Origin: Mycteria americana
Taxonomy: Eukaryota > Chordata > Aves > Ciconiiformes > Ciconiidae
NCBI RefSeq assembly: GCF_035582795.1
Contig: NC_134390.1
Coordinates: forward strand, 1,379,560-1,443,559
Direction of reading: 5' to 3'
DNA: 64,000 nucleotides
Shown: positions 22,291 through 34,490 of the stretch, one piece after another
How the letters are laid out: the number at the start of each line of letters is the position of its first letter
How positions within the stretch are numbered: position 1 is the stretch's first letter
Notes under the pieces: model-generated
What the model saw: only the letters and a program-made list of their open reading frames with translations
The model's database searches: none
Told to the model about the DNA's origin: nothing
Program-made: the position numbers and the translations under genes

Positions 22291-23144
22291 TGCTTGGACT
22301 TCAATCCTGTCTGAAGGTGCTGGATGTTTGAATTGCCCGCCCAAAGGCATGGTACACGCAAGAGACGTACGAGAGGCGGAGAAAGAACCCACCCAGTGCT
22401 GCTTGGTTTGTCTGTCTGCAGTAGGGGTTTTTCCTAATTGCTTTTACTCAACCATTTAAAGTTTGGCTAATTATGTCAATCTAGTCTTTCTGTAACTTCC
22501 CTGGGAGTCCCTGTGTCTGGTAGTGAGGTAAAGACTCCGTGTGCTTACACGCAGCAGGCCTAGATCCACTCTTTGCGTTGCCCCAAAGTCCAGGGGAGCT
22601 TTCAAGTGGGGAGGAAGTCCTGGGCCCTCCAGGAGCTGTGGGTTCGTACCTCATGGATGCAGCACCCCGACATCTTGTCCTTGTGAGTGCATCACCAGCT
22701 TGCTTCAGGTGGGAGCCCCAGATGTGCGTAGCAAAGAACCCTGCTGTGTGAAAGTCAGCTCCTTTTGCACTGCTCTGCTCCTCAAAGAGGAAGGGAGAAA
22801 CGAGCCTTTCTTTGTGGCAGAAGTCCCTACGTACCTTCCAGCCAGTACCCTGCATCTGCCAGTATTTTCTTTTTACACATTGTACACAAAGTCCGCTCTC
22901 TCCTGTGGTCTGGCTGAGGCCCAAGGGACGGGCCAGCGGCAGAGGAGCACTAGTCATCTCAAGGCTCTGTCAGAGGTGAGGAATGCTGATTCCGGCTGCT
23001 ATCCAGGATCATTTTTAAAAGGAACTTAATACCATATTTAACGCTCAAATTTGTAGCATGTAGAATCAGGTGTTTGGGTGACAGATGCGCTTGGCAAAGG
23101 CTTACCTACCTGAACCTCTGGAGAAACATGAATATGATTCTTCT

Positions 23145-23161
23145 AAAAAAAAAAAAAAAAA
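23145..23161. repeat. Poly(A) tract, 17 bases
   Basis: A simple A run followed by CCCAACCAAACAAC, inside the probable SLC48A1 3' UTR. It could mislead oligo(dT)-primed cDNA ends. Confidence 0.8.
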
Positions 23162-24459
23162 CCCAACCAAACAACTTTTTGTAGGCAGTACTGTTTCTTT
23201 TTCTTTGCTCAGCTTCCCTGTAACAGTCAGCAGGATGAGAGAGGGGAGGAGACATGGTACTTAAAAATAAGAAAGGTATCCAGAGTCAGCTTCCAGCAAG
23301 CCTCTGTAACGAGTGCCACCGGCGTAATGCAACCATAGATAAATCGCTGGGCTCTCGCGCAGTGAGTTAAGAGGTGACAGGTCTACGCTCGTGGGCTGGT
23401 GTGCTGGAAAACAGCTGGGTTTGACCAGCATATCTTTTGCCTGATGGCTGTGAAGCCTTCCATCTGCATTCCAGCCATGCGTGGCACTGCTCTGACAAAC
23501 CTAAAACCTGAGTGGATTTAGTGACCTCTGTAATCCCTGTGTTTTGCTCCCTGCCAGCAGCTACCCTGAGAAGCTTGAAACCTTCAAGCGTTTACATCTT
23601 TCCTTGTTAACTCTATGTACTTCAGACCAGCTAAAGGTCTTGGGCTGCTGCGCTGGCAGACTCCGGGCCGGTGTTTTGCCATGTCGGGCAGATGGTGCTT
23701 GGCTACTACAAACTGGAAATGACAACTTCCATGAATAATTCTACAGGTGGGTGAGAAGAGAGGCAGGAGAAGCCCCCTTCCCTTGCAGACCGATGGAAGA
23801 TGACCAAGGCAGGTGTTTGAAGGAGTCTGCAGACACAGTTGTTCTGCCACTTCTCTAGGTGCTGCTGGAGCCTTCCCTGAAGTGCCTTTTTGGCAATCTG
23901 TGGCAGAGGGTGGGTGACGGGACCTGCTCAGGGTTTTGTGACCGAATGCGGTGTGAGCGGAAGGTCCTACGTGCTCCCTTGTCAGCCCAGCTTTCTCTCA
24001 TGCCACACAAAACTCCCGGTCTGGTTTTGTGCAGCTGTCTGCCGGGGAGTATCTTGGACTGTCCTCTCCGTTACCTTATGCTAGCGGCGTGCTCTGACTT
24101 AGCTGTGATGAAATCCCTCTCCACGCTCAAAGGCTCCATCCACACCTTCACTGGTCTGTGTTTTGCTTTGGCAGAGGAGTGGTTCAAGCACACACTAATT
24201 CATTGGAGCTGTTGAGGGGATTTTGGAAGCGTTTGACACCACCTGTTGATAGCGTTCCCCGGTTTCTTGGGTAGGAAGATCCTCAAGTGACTTAACTAGA
24301 TTGAGGAACACCTTTGGGTCAACGTGTAAACCAAGGTTATAGCCAGCTTTTGCCAGGGGACGCGCTGGAGTCGCTAAACCCAGACAAAGGCTGCGAATGT
24401 GAAATGTGCTTACTTACGAGATTAATACTCAGGCTTTTAAATACTAAAATCTCCCTTAC

Positions 24460-24473
24460 TGCTGACGTCAGGC
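24460..24473 (+). promoter_or_regulatory. CRE / C-type MARE-like site
   Basis: TGCTGACGTCAGGC holds a perfect palindromic CRE (TGACGTCA) and matches 12 of 14 positions of the C-type Maf element TGCTGACGTCAGCA. It lies in the probable SLC48A1 3' UTR. Chance occurrence cannot be excluded. Confidence 0.3.
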
Positions 24474-26890
24474 TGCCAGCATGCCTGGCAGGGGATGGAA
24501 TAGCTCATCTCGCTTCTCTGCCCAAAGCCGTGGCACCCACTGCGGCGTTTGCAAGTGGTTTTAGCATCAGTCGTTTCAGTAAGCCATCTCTCGTCTTAGT
24601 TTCCCCAACACCACGCTGCCCACGCGTTTGCTGTGCCGGCGCAAGCCCCAGCTCTGATAACCGGGTTGTGGTGTGCTTGGGATGCAGAAATCCCGATGCC
24701 GGTCAGACCGATGGAGCTCTGCTACTGCCTTACAGCAAAACATCGTCCCTGTCTGTCGCTGAATTACAGAGCCCTCCTGTCTGCGTGCCGCTGGCATCTC
24801 GTAGCGGCACATCAGGGGCTCCTTTCCTGGGCACGTGTCCAAAAGTCCCATCAGCTTACCCCGGAGTTTTTTAAAGTTTATTTTTGTGACTGTAAATTTG
24901 CCTACAAACAGCTCACTGAATCTAACCCCTGTTTTCTCCCTGACGTGTTTTAGCTCTGGAATTTATACTTGCATCTCGGCTTTTTAAAAGATTGTGTATG
25001 TAAATATATAATATATTTTTACATTGTTTATGCTTCGTTTGCACGCTTGGTGTAAGATTTGGTTCCTGCGGTGGGATGATGTAATTCACAGTGGGGTTCA
25101 TTTGTGTGTATCCCAGTGTCTCCTTGTACTAAACCACACTATAACTTGTACGTGACACCACAGTAAGAGCAGAAATACAGTCGTCTTTCTCACCAAACCA
25201 GTGTCGAGTGATTTTTCCCTATCGAGTTGTTAAATTCTGCCTGGCTCCCTCCCTTGACGACAACCTGCAGGAGCATCACTCTTTGTGGGAAAGACGGATG
25301 AATTGTACAAAACACTTTGCTTTTTGGGGTGGTGTGGAGCCCCAGCATTTAACTCTGTCCCTTGCATCTTTATCGGCACCCTCAACGTCTAGATCCACAG
25401 GTAGTGATGCCTAATGTGGTTGGTTTGGTTTTTTTTTTTTCCCCTCCACAAATCCCTTTGTGTTTGGGGACTTAAGCACAAAGGAATTTTTGAGCAAGTG
25501 ATGTTGTTGCCAGCCCCTTTCTATTTGAACTACAACGTGCGTGTCGCCTGCGGCCGCAGCAACCGGGCGAGGGGAAGAGATGCCTATGGGTGGGGGCGGC
25601 TGGATCATCTGCCGTGATGGGAGCACTCCTGATTTCCCTGCCGTTGTCATCCCCGTCTCGGGCATGCCACCGCTACTGTCTGCAGAAGCCAAAACTCGGC
25701 CACCTTTTTAGCAAACCTGGCTGCAAGGTCAAGCCCGGTCTTCCCTCCCATCCCCAAAATGTGACTCTGACGTGCGGTATCGTGTTTGAGCTGCAAATCT
25801 TTTCTTTTAAGAGATCCCGTGGAGGGTGGTTTGTGTACAGGGCTTTTGATTTGTTACAGCAGACGAAGCACAGCCGCGGAGGTAAGAGCAGCACTCGTGT
25901 ACGTGTCGCATTGCCAGTCACGGAATTAGACGTAGGACGGGGACTGTGAAGCCCAGTGGGTTACAAACAGTGCTGCCCTTCTCTTTGCAAACGAGGCCAT
26001 CTGGTAACTTAAAAAAAGAGTTGGAAAGTTGCAGACTTCGGTGGTGGAGGGTGTAAAATAGTCTGGGGGGAGGGAATGTTTCATCTTCCTCTGAAAAACC
26101 ATATGCTGGCTGCGCGGGGACAGGGTGCTGACTGTTCTTTTTTCCTCTTTGGGACTTCCAGATTTTATTTTTGCTGTTGGAATGAGACAGTCCCGGTCTC
26201 TCGTAGCCTTCTCACAGCCCCTCTTACCCTCGCAGCAGCTTGGCCAGAGCATGGGCTAATTAGCCCGGTGGTGATCCCAGCTATCCGAGGCAGTTCTTTG
26301 TTTTATTTTCCCCTGCTGGCCTCTGATTTCTCTTGCCTTGTCTGCGGCCTGAGGAGAGACGGGGCAGGCACTCGCTTACCTGATCTCGTAGGTGGATCGG
26401 ACACGTTTCCTCCAGGCTGCGTCCATCTAAGTGCGGAGGAGTTTGGATTAAGCCATCGGTTTCCTAAAGGGTGGAGGAAAAAGGACGCCGTAGCCTGCGA
26501 AGACCCTCTTTGTGGGTTTTCAGGCGTCATTGGCTGGGGTGAGAGCGCGGTGCCCATCTAGGAATGGGCCGAGCGGGATGTGTAGGGTCGTTCCTCTGCA
26601 AACGAGTCCTGGTAATAGGTGCATGTATGTGCCTGGGCTGGACAGAGGATAAACAGCCTGCTGCTTCTGCCCAGCACCAGATTCCATGCCACGGACGGGG
26701 CGAGGGTTAATGCTTTGGTGGTATCTAACCAGGCTCAGACGGGTGGGGAGGATGCGTTTGCTCTTGCCATCTCCAAGCACGAGTAAGCACTGCCCGGCCT
26801 CCTGCTGCACCGTGAACATCTCCTGTGCCTCCTGCACAGCCCTCAGCAGAGACATCCACCCTTGCCCTGGGGAGCAGCGGGCTGGGAGAT

Positions 26891-26938
26891 GCCCATCCTG
26901 CGTGGAGACGCCCGTCCTGCGTGGAGACGTCCGTCCTG
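26891..26938. repeat. 19-bp tandem repeat, about 2.5 copies
   Basis: The unit CCCGTCCTGCGTGGAGACG is repeated head to tail with single-base differences, the third copy being partial. Non-coding. Confidence 0.7.
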
Positions 26939-29900
26939 CAGCACCAACGCTGTCGTCACCCGCTCCCAACAGCTGAGCAACCTCGCCTGGATTCACATGG
27001 GAAGTGTAAATCCCTGCACCCGCAGGTGAGATTCCCAAATCCCCTCTAGCTCTGGGCGCGCAGACGTTTCCCTCTGTGCTTGTGCTTCTGGTGTTAGGCC
27101 TGTCTAAAAATTGCCGGGGTTGGATGAGCAATTAGCTCTTGCCTGAACGCCAGCTGCCGTCTCGGAGCGAGCTGCCTCTCTCCCCTGCGTGGTCTCAGCT
27201 GGTAAGCGTGCTCCGAGCAGGCTCGTCCAGCGCCTGCGCAGACCAGGGGCAGACGGGAATCCTGCACCTCTTCTTCCTCTGAGGATTTCGGGAAAGAGCA
27301 GGCAGTTTTCGGAAGCTGAGCAGGGAGGGGAAACGTCTTCAATTCAGTGCTGAAGGTTGGCTGGAAGTTTGGTGCGAACCACTGCTCTGCTCTTCCGCCC
27401 CAGCCCCTGAGAGGGAGGTGGCTGTGTGCCCCCGCTGTGGGCCGATGCTGGTGGAGACCCCCCTGCTCTCCAAACCTCGCTGCGGGCTGGGCATCGCGCC
27501 GAGCGAGCCCTTGAGCGGCTCTTCCCCTCCCGGTCCTGCCTGGTGGCACGAGTCCCGTCGCTGATGCTGGGACCAGGACCCTGAGCCCCCACCCGTGACC
27601 GAGTCCCCTGGGTCAGCGAGGTTTGGCCCAGGGGGAGGCCCCTGCATCTTGCTTCCTGATCATCGGTTTTCTGTAGCCCTGCCAGCGAGTGCAGCGGCTG
27701 GTGGGAGGCCGCGGTAATTAGAACATTTGGAATAAATTTGGGAAGCGCTGGGACGGCGTCTCCCCTTTGATGCTTTTCCTGCAGGAGGGAAGAGTCCAAG
27801 GCTCCGCGGCCCTGTGGTTGGGAGAGCCAGCCGGCGTTGCTGCGCGGCGAGCTCTGCTCCGACTCCGATTACAAATGAAACGAGTTTGCCGGGCTCAGCC
27901 GCATCTTCGGCGGCGCAACTGGCCTTCTTCTCTAAAGGGACACGGAGCGGCTTCGCTGGGTGCTTCGGGGGCAAGAGGTGAGAGGTCTCCTCTGGGGAAG
28001 GGAAGGGGGCAGGTGGGGTTTCCCCCACCCCGGTGCCAGCAGCTTTTGGCGGCAGCATGGGAGGGAGGGATGCGGGAGATGCGGCTAAGCCCCCAGCCTG
28101 GCTGGGAGCACCCATGGGTGCAGGGTGGGCAGTGGCCGGTGGAGGGCAGCAGTGGCCCGGCCATGGCTGGGAGGAAGCTGGGGTCCCTCCGGGAGCAAGA
28201 TCTTCATCCCCGTGACGCCCAGATCACAGGGATGTGCGCCCAGCTAAGGGTCTCCTTGGAGCTGCGGGGGGGAGATGAGGCTGGACCCCTTTGGGGACCG
28301 CCAGCTCCCACCGTGGTGACCCCACCGTCCTGGCCGAAACCCCTGTTTCCTCGCAGACTGAGGTCTGCAGAAGTCCTTGTTTCACACCCGTGCCCTGTCC
28401 CAGGGTGGTGGAAGGGTCTGGCAGGGTGGTGAGCTGTGGCCAGCAGCCACTGCGGGACATTTTGGGGCTCTTCGTCCCTTGCTGGGGTCTCGCAGACGGT
28501 TCTAGGAGCTGCTCCTGCACCGGGAGGTCGCTCCTGGCACCGTTCCCGGCTCGTTCATGCCGAAATCCCAGCTGGTTTTGTTCTGCTGAGGAGCCACCGA
28601 GTCTCTGCCGTCCACAGGGAGGTGAGGAGGGCTTGACAGTGCTGTGGCACACGCGTCCCGGGACACCACGGGAGCCCTTCCCAGGGTGAGCGCCCGGGGG
28701 ATTTCTCCCACCAACCCTTGTCCCCCGTGTCAGGTCCAGGGGCTGAGCTCGGAGCCGCAGCAGGTCCAGCGCTGTGTCACCTCGCTCCAGGGTGTCCCCT
28801 GGGCTGGGGGCTGCGTGGGGGCCACTGAGGAGCTCGGCGTGGTCCTGCAGTGCCTCTTGCTGGCTGTCCCACCGTGGGATGCTCAGGGCTGTAGGTACCC
28901 AGTGGGCATCACCAGCGCTGCTCCGGGACGCTAGCACAGCAGCGCTGGCTGTCACGCGATGCTCTCCGGTCCCACTGCCTCTCTTGGTGGGTTCACAGCC
29001 GCAAAACTGCCTCTCGGGGAGGCTGCGAGGGCCAAAGCGGAGCCGGCACGAAGGGGAGGCATCTCCCTTTTCTTGGTTTGCAGTGGGCAATCCGAGTCCC
29101 CTGAGTGACGGTCTCCCCCCACCCTGTGTTATGGGATGGGTTTTGCATCTCGGTGGATCCAGCCAGCCTCCAAAGGAAGGGCAGAGCAGCCCTTGACTGC
29201 CCTGGTCAGGAGGGGAAAAGCCTTCTCCTTTCCTGGGGAAAGGTTTCCAGCCCTTGCTCTAAACCAGGCAGGGCAGCACCCCAGCCCACATCATTACCTG
29301 CTCGTCCCTCTGGCGTTAGGATACGAGGGGAGCAGAGGTCTCGTGTGGCTCTAAAGGGCCGGAGCAACCCCCCGGGCAGACTCGAGTCCATCATCTTGCC
29401 ATGAGAGCCCTTCTCTACCTGCAGGCTCCCCAAAGTCTTGGCGATCCCAGCCCCACTTTCAGGGCAGACCAGGCTTTACCATCCAACAGGACCTTTTTCA
29501 TGCAATTGCCCAGTTTTCACTTGGAGGAGCAGCGGTGTTGGTATCACCTGGCACTTGGCAGCATAAGGAAGTCTTCAGAAATCGGGCAGCATCTGCTGGA
29601 TTTGGCACATGTGTTGGGGCTTACAGAGGACCTTTGGTGTTGGAAGGGGCCTGCCGTGAAGCACAGCTCTGCCTGCAGCCCGCTGTCACACCACCGGTGC
29701 AGGTCTCCAACAGCTTGCTGAGACCCACTGTCGGGGTCTCGGCACCCTCCCAGAGGGTCCGTTGCTTGCCCGCGTTGGTGGCCCTCATCCCACCTTCCTG
29801 CCTGAGCAGTGCTTGAAGATATTCAAAGCAACATTAACAAAAACAACAGATTTTTTGCATTTTAGCAATCTGCTTTCAAGATGTGGGGAGGACGGAAGCG

Positions 29901-30658
29901 GTGTTTCAAAGGCTTCGAGCGCTGCAGCCCTGCCAGACGTGGAGGCCTCCGCAGATGAGCCTTGCTGGTGCTGCTGAATGTGGGCCTTCAAAGGTGGGTT
30001 TGGGTGGAGAAGGATGCTCGGTGCCTGCTGGCCAGGATGACGCCGTCCTTGGTGTGTTGGGTCCATAAAGCTTGGCTGTGTGTCCTCTAAGTGGGCTCTG
30101 GGGCTGTGCTTAGGGGTGTCCAACAGCTCTAAGGCATGGGGCAGAGCCTGGGGCTTCATGCAGCCATGGAAAAGAGGGCTTCAGCCATCCTTGAGGAGGT
30201 CATGGATGGTCCTAAGCGTGGCCAGACTGGGAGCATGCTGCTGGGAGGGACCAGCCATGTAGGCAAGAGGGTCAAACGTCTGCCCAGACGCTAGGTCCCT
30301 GCTCCCTCGGGGATGTCCCCCCATCCAGCTCGACAGTGCCACACTGGGTCTCACGCTGCCGCTTGGCCAAAGCTCTGCTTGCAGGACCCGTTGCCTGGCA
30401 GCGCGGGTGCTGGGAAGGGGAATCCATCCGCAACGCAGAGCAGAGCAAGGGAGAGGGGACCCTTTTACAAGCCTCGCAGGAAAGGGGGACCTCGGCCACG
30501 CTCGGTGGCACTGGGCCGCAGAGCAGCTCTGCCGTGCAGATCCGCCTGCATGCACGGTTTGCTGCAAGCGCAGTCCCCAGCCTTGCAGCGGAGCTGGCCC
30601 GCCCTGCGAGGAGGGAGCCAACTCAGCACATATTTGCTCTTTGTTTACTGGCTGTTGC

Positions 30659-30663
<5 letters not shown>

Positions 30664-30689
<26 letters not shown>
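30664..30689. repeat. Poly(A) tract, 26 bases
   Basis: A26 followed by GAAAGAAAAAAAGAAAA. No target duplication or upstream retroposed gene was recognised. Confidence 0.85.
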
Positions 30690-31034
30690 GAAAGAAAAAA
30701 AGAAAATCCCCCAAATACCATTTTAATAACTGCAGCCCTTGCACGCAACGTCCTGATCGGAGCAGGAGGGAGCCGTGTGCCATCGTGTGCTGGCCGGAGC
30801 GAGATGTAGCGGGCATGGGGTGTTTTTGGGCACGAACGAGAGGCTGGGACAGCGCTACTTCAGAGGCATTGCTGGATGAGGCCAACACAGCAATGAGCTG
30901 GAGGCCGCGGGCACGGGGTAGCCCTGGGCACGGGACAGTGCTGAACACGAGGGGTAGAGGGCAGCGGTGGCTGTGGTAAGGTGGGGTGACCTGGGACGTG
31001 GCAGGCGGGGACAGTGTTTGGCATGGCCAGTATG

Positions 31035-31180
31035 GGTTAAAAGAATAAAATAAGGCTAGAAGGGACCTTTTGGTAGTCTTTGGTCTGGCACCCTCCTCAC
31101 GGCAGGGACAACTGCAAGGTCTCACTGCACCCAGCCCCGATCCTGAGTGTGGTTCTGGGTCTGGACAGGGGGGAGAGGAC
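31035..31180 (-). mobile_element. Old CR1 LINE 3' fragment (minus orientation)
   Basis: AGGCTAGAAGGGACCTTTTGG, then TCTGGCACCCTCCTCACGG, CAGGGACAACTGCAAGGTCTC, CACCCAGCCCCGATCCTGAG follow, with many changes, the reverse complement of the CR1 3' end (GGTTGGAAGGGACCT...AGTCCAACCCCCTGC...GCAGGGACA...). Diverged; bounds approximate. Confidence 0.5.
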
Positions 31181-34100
31181 AGGACAACCTGCCCAAGGGA
31201 AGCACGGCAAGGAAGAGTGCCTGCAGAAGACCTCTTTGCTGGAGCAAGCAACCCCAGAGGTGTCTCCTTGCTCCCAAATGCCATACCTCGAGCTGGACTC
31301 GTCCTCCTGGTCATCATCTTCAGCGCTAAGTCCTGCCAGGCTGATGCTCTTCCCAAGGGAATTTGTGGTCCTGCCTTGGGCTTCTCACAAGCCAACAGGC
31401 AGAGGTGGGTTTTGGTAAAAATTATCAGTGGGATCAAAAGTCCCCAACTGAGCTGATTTGGCGTTGGGATAAGCTAACCGAAGCGCAGACGGAGCTGGGA
31501 GGCAGCCATGGTCTGAGGGGGGAGTTGAGCATCACACACAGAACTGGGATTAGTTATTTTTAGGACATCTTTCAGTTTGGAGAACAACCAAGTGAGTAAA
31601 ATGATTCAATATGGTTCCAGTATTTAACGAGGAGGCTGAAAATTGCCAGGTTGAAGTGGAGTATCTAGGAAGAGCCTTTGAGACAATATTTATGGCGAGC
31701 AGTGATGTGCAGCCGAAAGGAGCCAAAGCACAGCTTTGCAAAGAGGTTATCGGGTGGTCCTGGCACCTCCACGGAGGTTACTCTGCACTTGGGAGCTGGC
31801 TGGAGGGCTCTGGTCCTCTCCTGGGACAGCCCACGCTGCAGGCTTGGAGCTGAGCTGGGCTGGCAGCAACTTTCCATGGAAGGGTCGTTGCTTATCTTCC
31901 TCCTAAACCAGGAATGAAAGAGCAAAGAAATAAAGGAAAGGCTAAAAAGCCAAGAACGAACCGGGATAATCATTGCAGATTAAAACGCGACTGCAAAGAA
32001 GGAGGCAAGCGATGAAACGGGTGCCCTTCCCCGCCTCCTGCGAGCGCTTGGGCTGTGAGATCTTCCACCAGATCCTGCTTACTCCACGCCTGATGTGGCT
32101 GGAAACATCTCGCCGAGCCAGCGCCGTGCCAGGACATGTCTCTTGGCCCACAGCTCCTTGACACAGTTCAGTGGTTTAAAGGCCTTGTGGGGGAGAATTT
32201 ATTCTGGGAATAATTATATTAAAAATCTTGCGGGTTGGTAGCTAGGTCCCAAAGCTGAGGGCTCCAAAGCTAAAAATCAACCCTCAAACAATAAAAATTT
32301 CTCCCCCGTCTGCCCAGTGCCTGGAAGGTGGAGTTGGTTTGGGATGCACGGAGTATGGGATGCGCAGGGTTTGGGATGGGCACCCCAAAGCCCACCAGGC
32401 CAATGCACGCTCCTCCTCCTCCTTTCCAAATTGGATTTTTTTTTTGTTTGTTTGTTTTCCCACCCTGGGGAAGATTTGCTGCTTGGGATCAGCCAAATTC
32501 TAGTCTGGAGGCAGCTTCACCCAGGAAGGAGATTGGGAAAAATGGGATGTCCACACTGCAAGAGCCAGCAGTGGCAAGAAGACTTTGTCGAGGGTTTTTT
32601 ATATCCAAATGCTGAATTTATGTTTGATCTTGTTCCATCTTTTTGTTGCTCTAATCTTTTAATACACCCAGGTGTTGCACTCCGCTACTCAGATCCTCCT
32701 CTCCGCTGCCAACGCCTTCGCGTTGCAGTGACTTTGCATCACGAGCAAATTGCTTTGACCTTCCGCCGGGCTTTTCGGCAAATGAAGACATTAAGGACGC
32801 CTGTCCCCAGCCAGTCCCTGAGGGGCCCCAAGCCGGTGGCGGTCCCTCTCCCACGACAGCCCCATGCCTCCCCTTTTAGCCCATTCCTTCCCCAGTTCAA
32901 CCCCCCTTTTCTCCAGTTTACCTACAAGTACCTACGGAGCAATTCCTCCGGTGTGTTAATAAAGTCCAGACAGAGGAGATCCACTGCACGGCCTTTGTTC
33001 AGAATATAATTTTTGATCAAAGACAATTATCGAGTTAGCCCAAGGTGAGCTCGTTCTGTGCCACTTTTATCCAATTATCTCCCTATCTTTGATAGTTTTT
33101 GCCTTCCAGATTTCCTCCAGGCCCTTGCACACTGCCGGGCTCACGCTCCGTTGTCTCTCTTGCCCTTCGGACAAGAAAAGCTCCATATTTACTGTCTTCA
33201 CTCAGTTGGTTTTATTTTCCACCAACTCTTGGTATTTATATTTATTACAGATCGAGGTTTCAGTGCTCCGGCACTCAATACTCATGGAGGTTTGCCTTCA
33301 CCTCCAAGGTGCTCACTCCATAAACCACTGCACCCTCATCCTCCTCACTGGATCATGGAGTCATCTGGGGACATATCTAAATTATCTTTAAGCTCAATCC
33401 TATCTGCACTGCACAGATTTAATCTTTTTTGCTCTCTTTTTATGCATATAGCGAAAGGGCTTTCTAGCTGAACCTCTTTAGCCAGGGCTAATTCAGCCTG
33501 GCTTGGGACAATTCTGACTTTATCCCTGCAGAGCTTGCCAAGAAAGAGATGTTTTCTTTGATTCTTTTTCTTTCTACTTGTAAACGGAACTTTGCAGTGG
33601 GGTTTTCCCTCTCTCCATCTCAAAAAAGCGGTTCCCTAGCAAAACACTTAAAACTTTAGCTATCCGTTCAATTTAACCCATGCCAGCTCATGATCACTCA
33701 TTTCAGATTACACTTCGTCACGGCCTTCCTTGGAAGACGGTCCGTTGCCCACGTCCCCCAGCTCGCAGTGCGCTCTCCAGTCCTCGGAAAAACCAAAACT
33801 TCCACGGGCCCTTCCTCATTCCCCTGAAAACACCCAACCCTGCAGCGCTTCGCATCACAGGCCACATTCCCTTTTATATTACAGCCGCCTGGACAAAACC
33901 TTTTATTTCAGGTGACAGAGGAGAAGGTAAGGAGCTGGAGGACTCTTGTTCCTCGATGGGGAGGAACCAACCCTTTGGAAGATGACCCTGGGCATTCAGC
34001 TGCCCAGGCAGGAGGCAGGCAGCCCAGCCCAGCCCTACAAGCAACCCAACCCGCGGTGAGGCATTGATGTGGCATCTCCTCCTTTAGGATTTTTTCCACC

Positions 34101-34289
34101 AGGATGATCTTCTTGCCTTGTCCAGCGTTCATCCATCCCTGCTCAACTCTACGTGCCTGCGCTCACCAGGTAATGCTCAGTGGCAGCTGGCAGCAGTGCA
34201 AAGAGACCTGCAGAGAACAACAGGGATGGCTGAGCAGCAGTATGGCTCTTCTAGCACGCACGACCCACAGCGAGCCCGACCGTGTCTTT
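31181..34289. other. Intergenic DNA, no gene recognised
   Basis: Only short open frames are present. About 33000-33480 is AT-rich with several ATTTAT/TTATT words but no identifiable repeat or exon. Confidence 0.5.
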
Positions 34290-34490
34290 GTTGCTTGGTC
34301 TGGAGAAGGAACCATTGAGAGAAGACCTGGCCATGGTCTTTGGGGGCTGGTTTACAGAGGAGAGGAATGATCTGCTCTTCTTGTCCAGGTGGGAAAAGAA
34401 GTAATAGGCTTAAACTGCAGCACAGATGTAGGTTACGTCTTGGGAAGGATTAGTGAGGGGAGCGGGTTGCTGGTGTGGGCTGCCTGGTCC
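34290..34490 (+). mobile_element. Old CR1 LINE fragment (plus orientation)
   Basis: The order TGGTCTGGAGAAGGAACC, GAGAGAAGACCTGGCC, GGTTTACAGAGGAGAGGAA, CTTGTCCAGGTGGGAAAAG, AAGTAATAGGCTTAAACTGC, AGATGTAGGTTACGTCTTGGG parallels the CR1 3' region (CCTGGAGAAGAGAAGGCT...GAGGGGACCT...TTAAGT...AAGGAGTAATGGGCTTAAATTGCAG...TTTAGGTTGGATATTAGG). 5'-truncated, diverged; bounds are rough and it may reach to about 34600. Confidence 0.55.

Larger units (their letters stand above)
22291..25040 (+). other. SLC48A1: Probable 3' UTR of SLC48A1
   Basis: No coding exon follows the stop. No AATAAA occurs before about 25.1 kb; the most 3'-end-like place is 24985-25030, with a TGTAAATA Pumilio-type element, an AATATA poly(A)-signal variant and a TATATAATATATTTTTACATTG stretch, followed by GT-rich DNA. 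A 17-base A run lies at 23145-23161. The end is a guess; a shorter UTR is possible. Confidence 0.4.
25041..31034. other. Intergenic DNA, GC-rich, no gene recognised
   Basis: Several overlapping open frames of 100-290 codons exist on both strands (for example 28224-29090 minus), but none shows a domain, motif or codon pattern I recognise, and such frames are expected in GC-rich DNA. A 19-bp tandem repeat lies at 26891-26938 and an A26 run at 30664-30689. No splice-framed exon with homology was found. Confidence 0.5.

Noticed and set aside
28224-29090. 288-codon minus-strand frame in GC-rich intergenic DNA
   Set aside because: Composition is random-looking, overlapping frames are open on the other strand, and no motif or splice context is seen.
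30664-30689. Poly(A) run as tail of a processed pseudogene
   Set aside because: No gene-like sequence or target duplication upstream.
30181-31437. 418-codon minus-strand frame
   Set aside because: It spans a poly(A) run (as Phe/Lys repeat) and a CR1 fragment; no recognisable domain.
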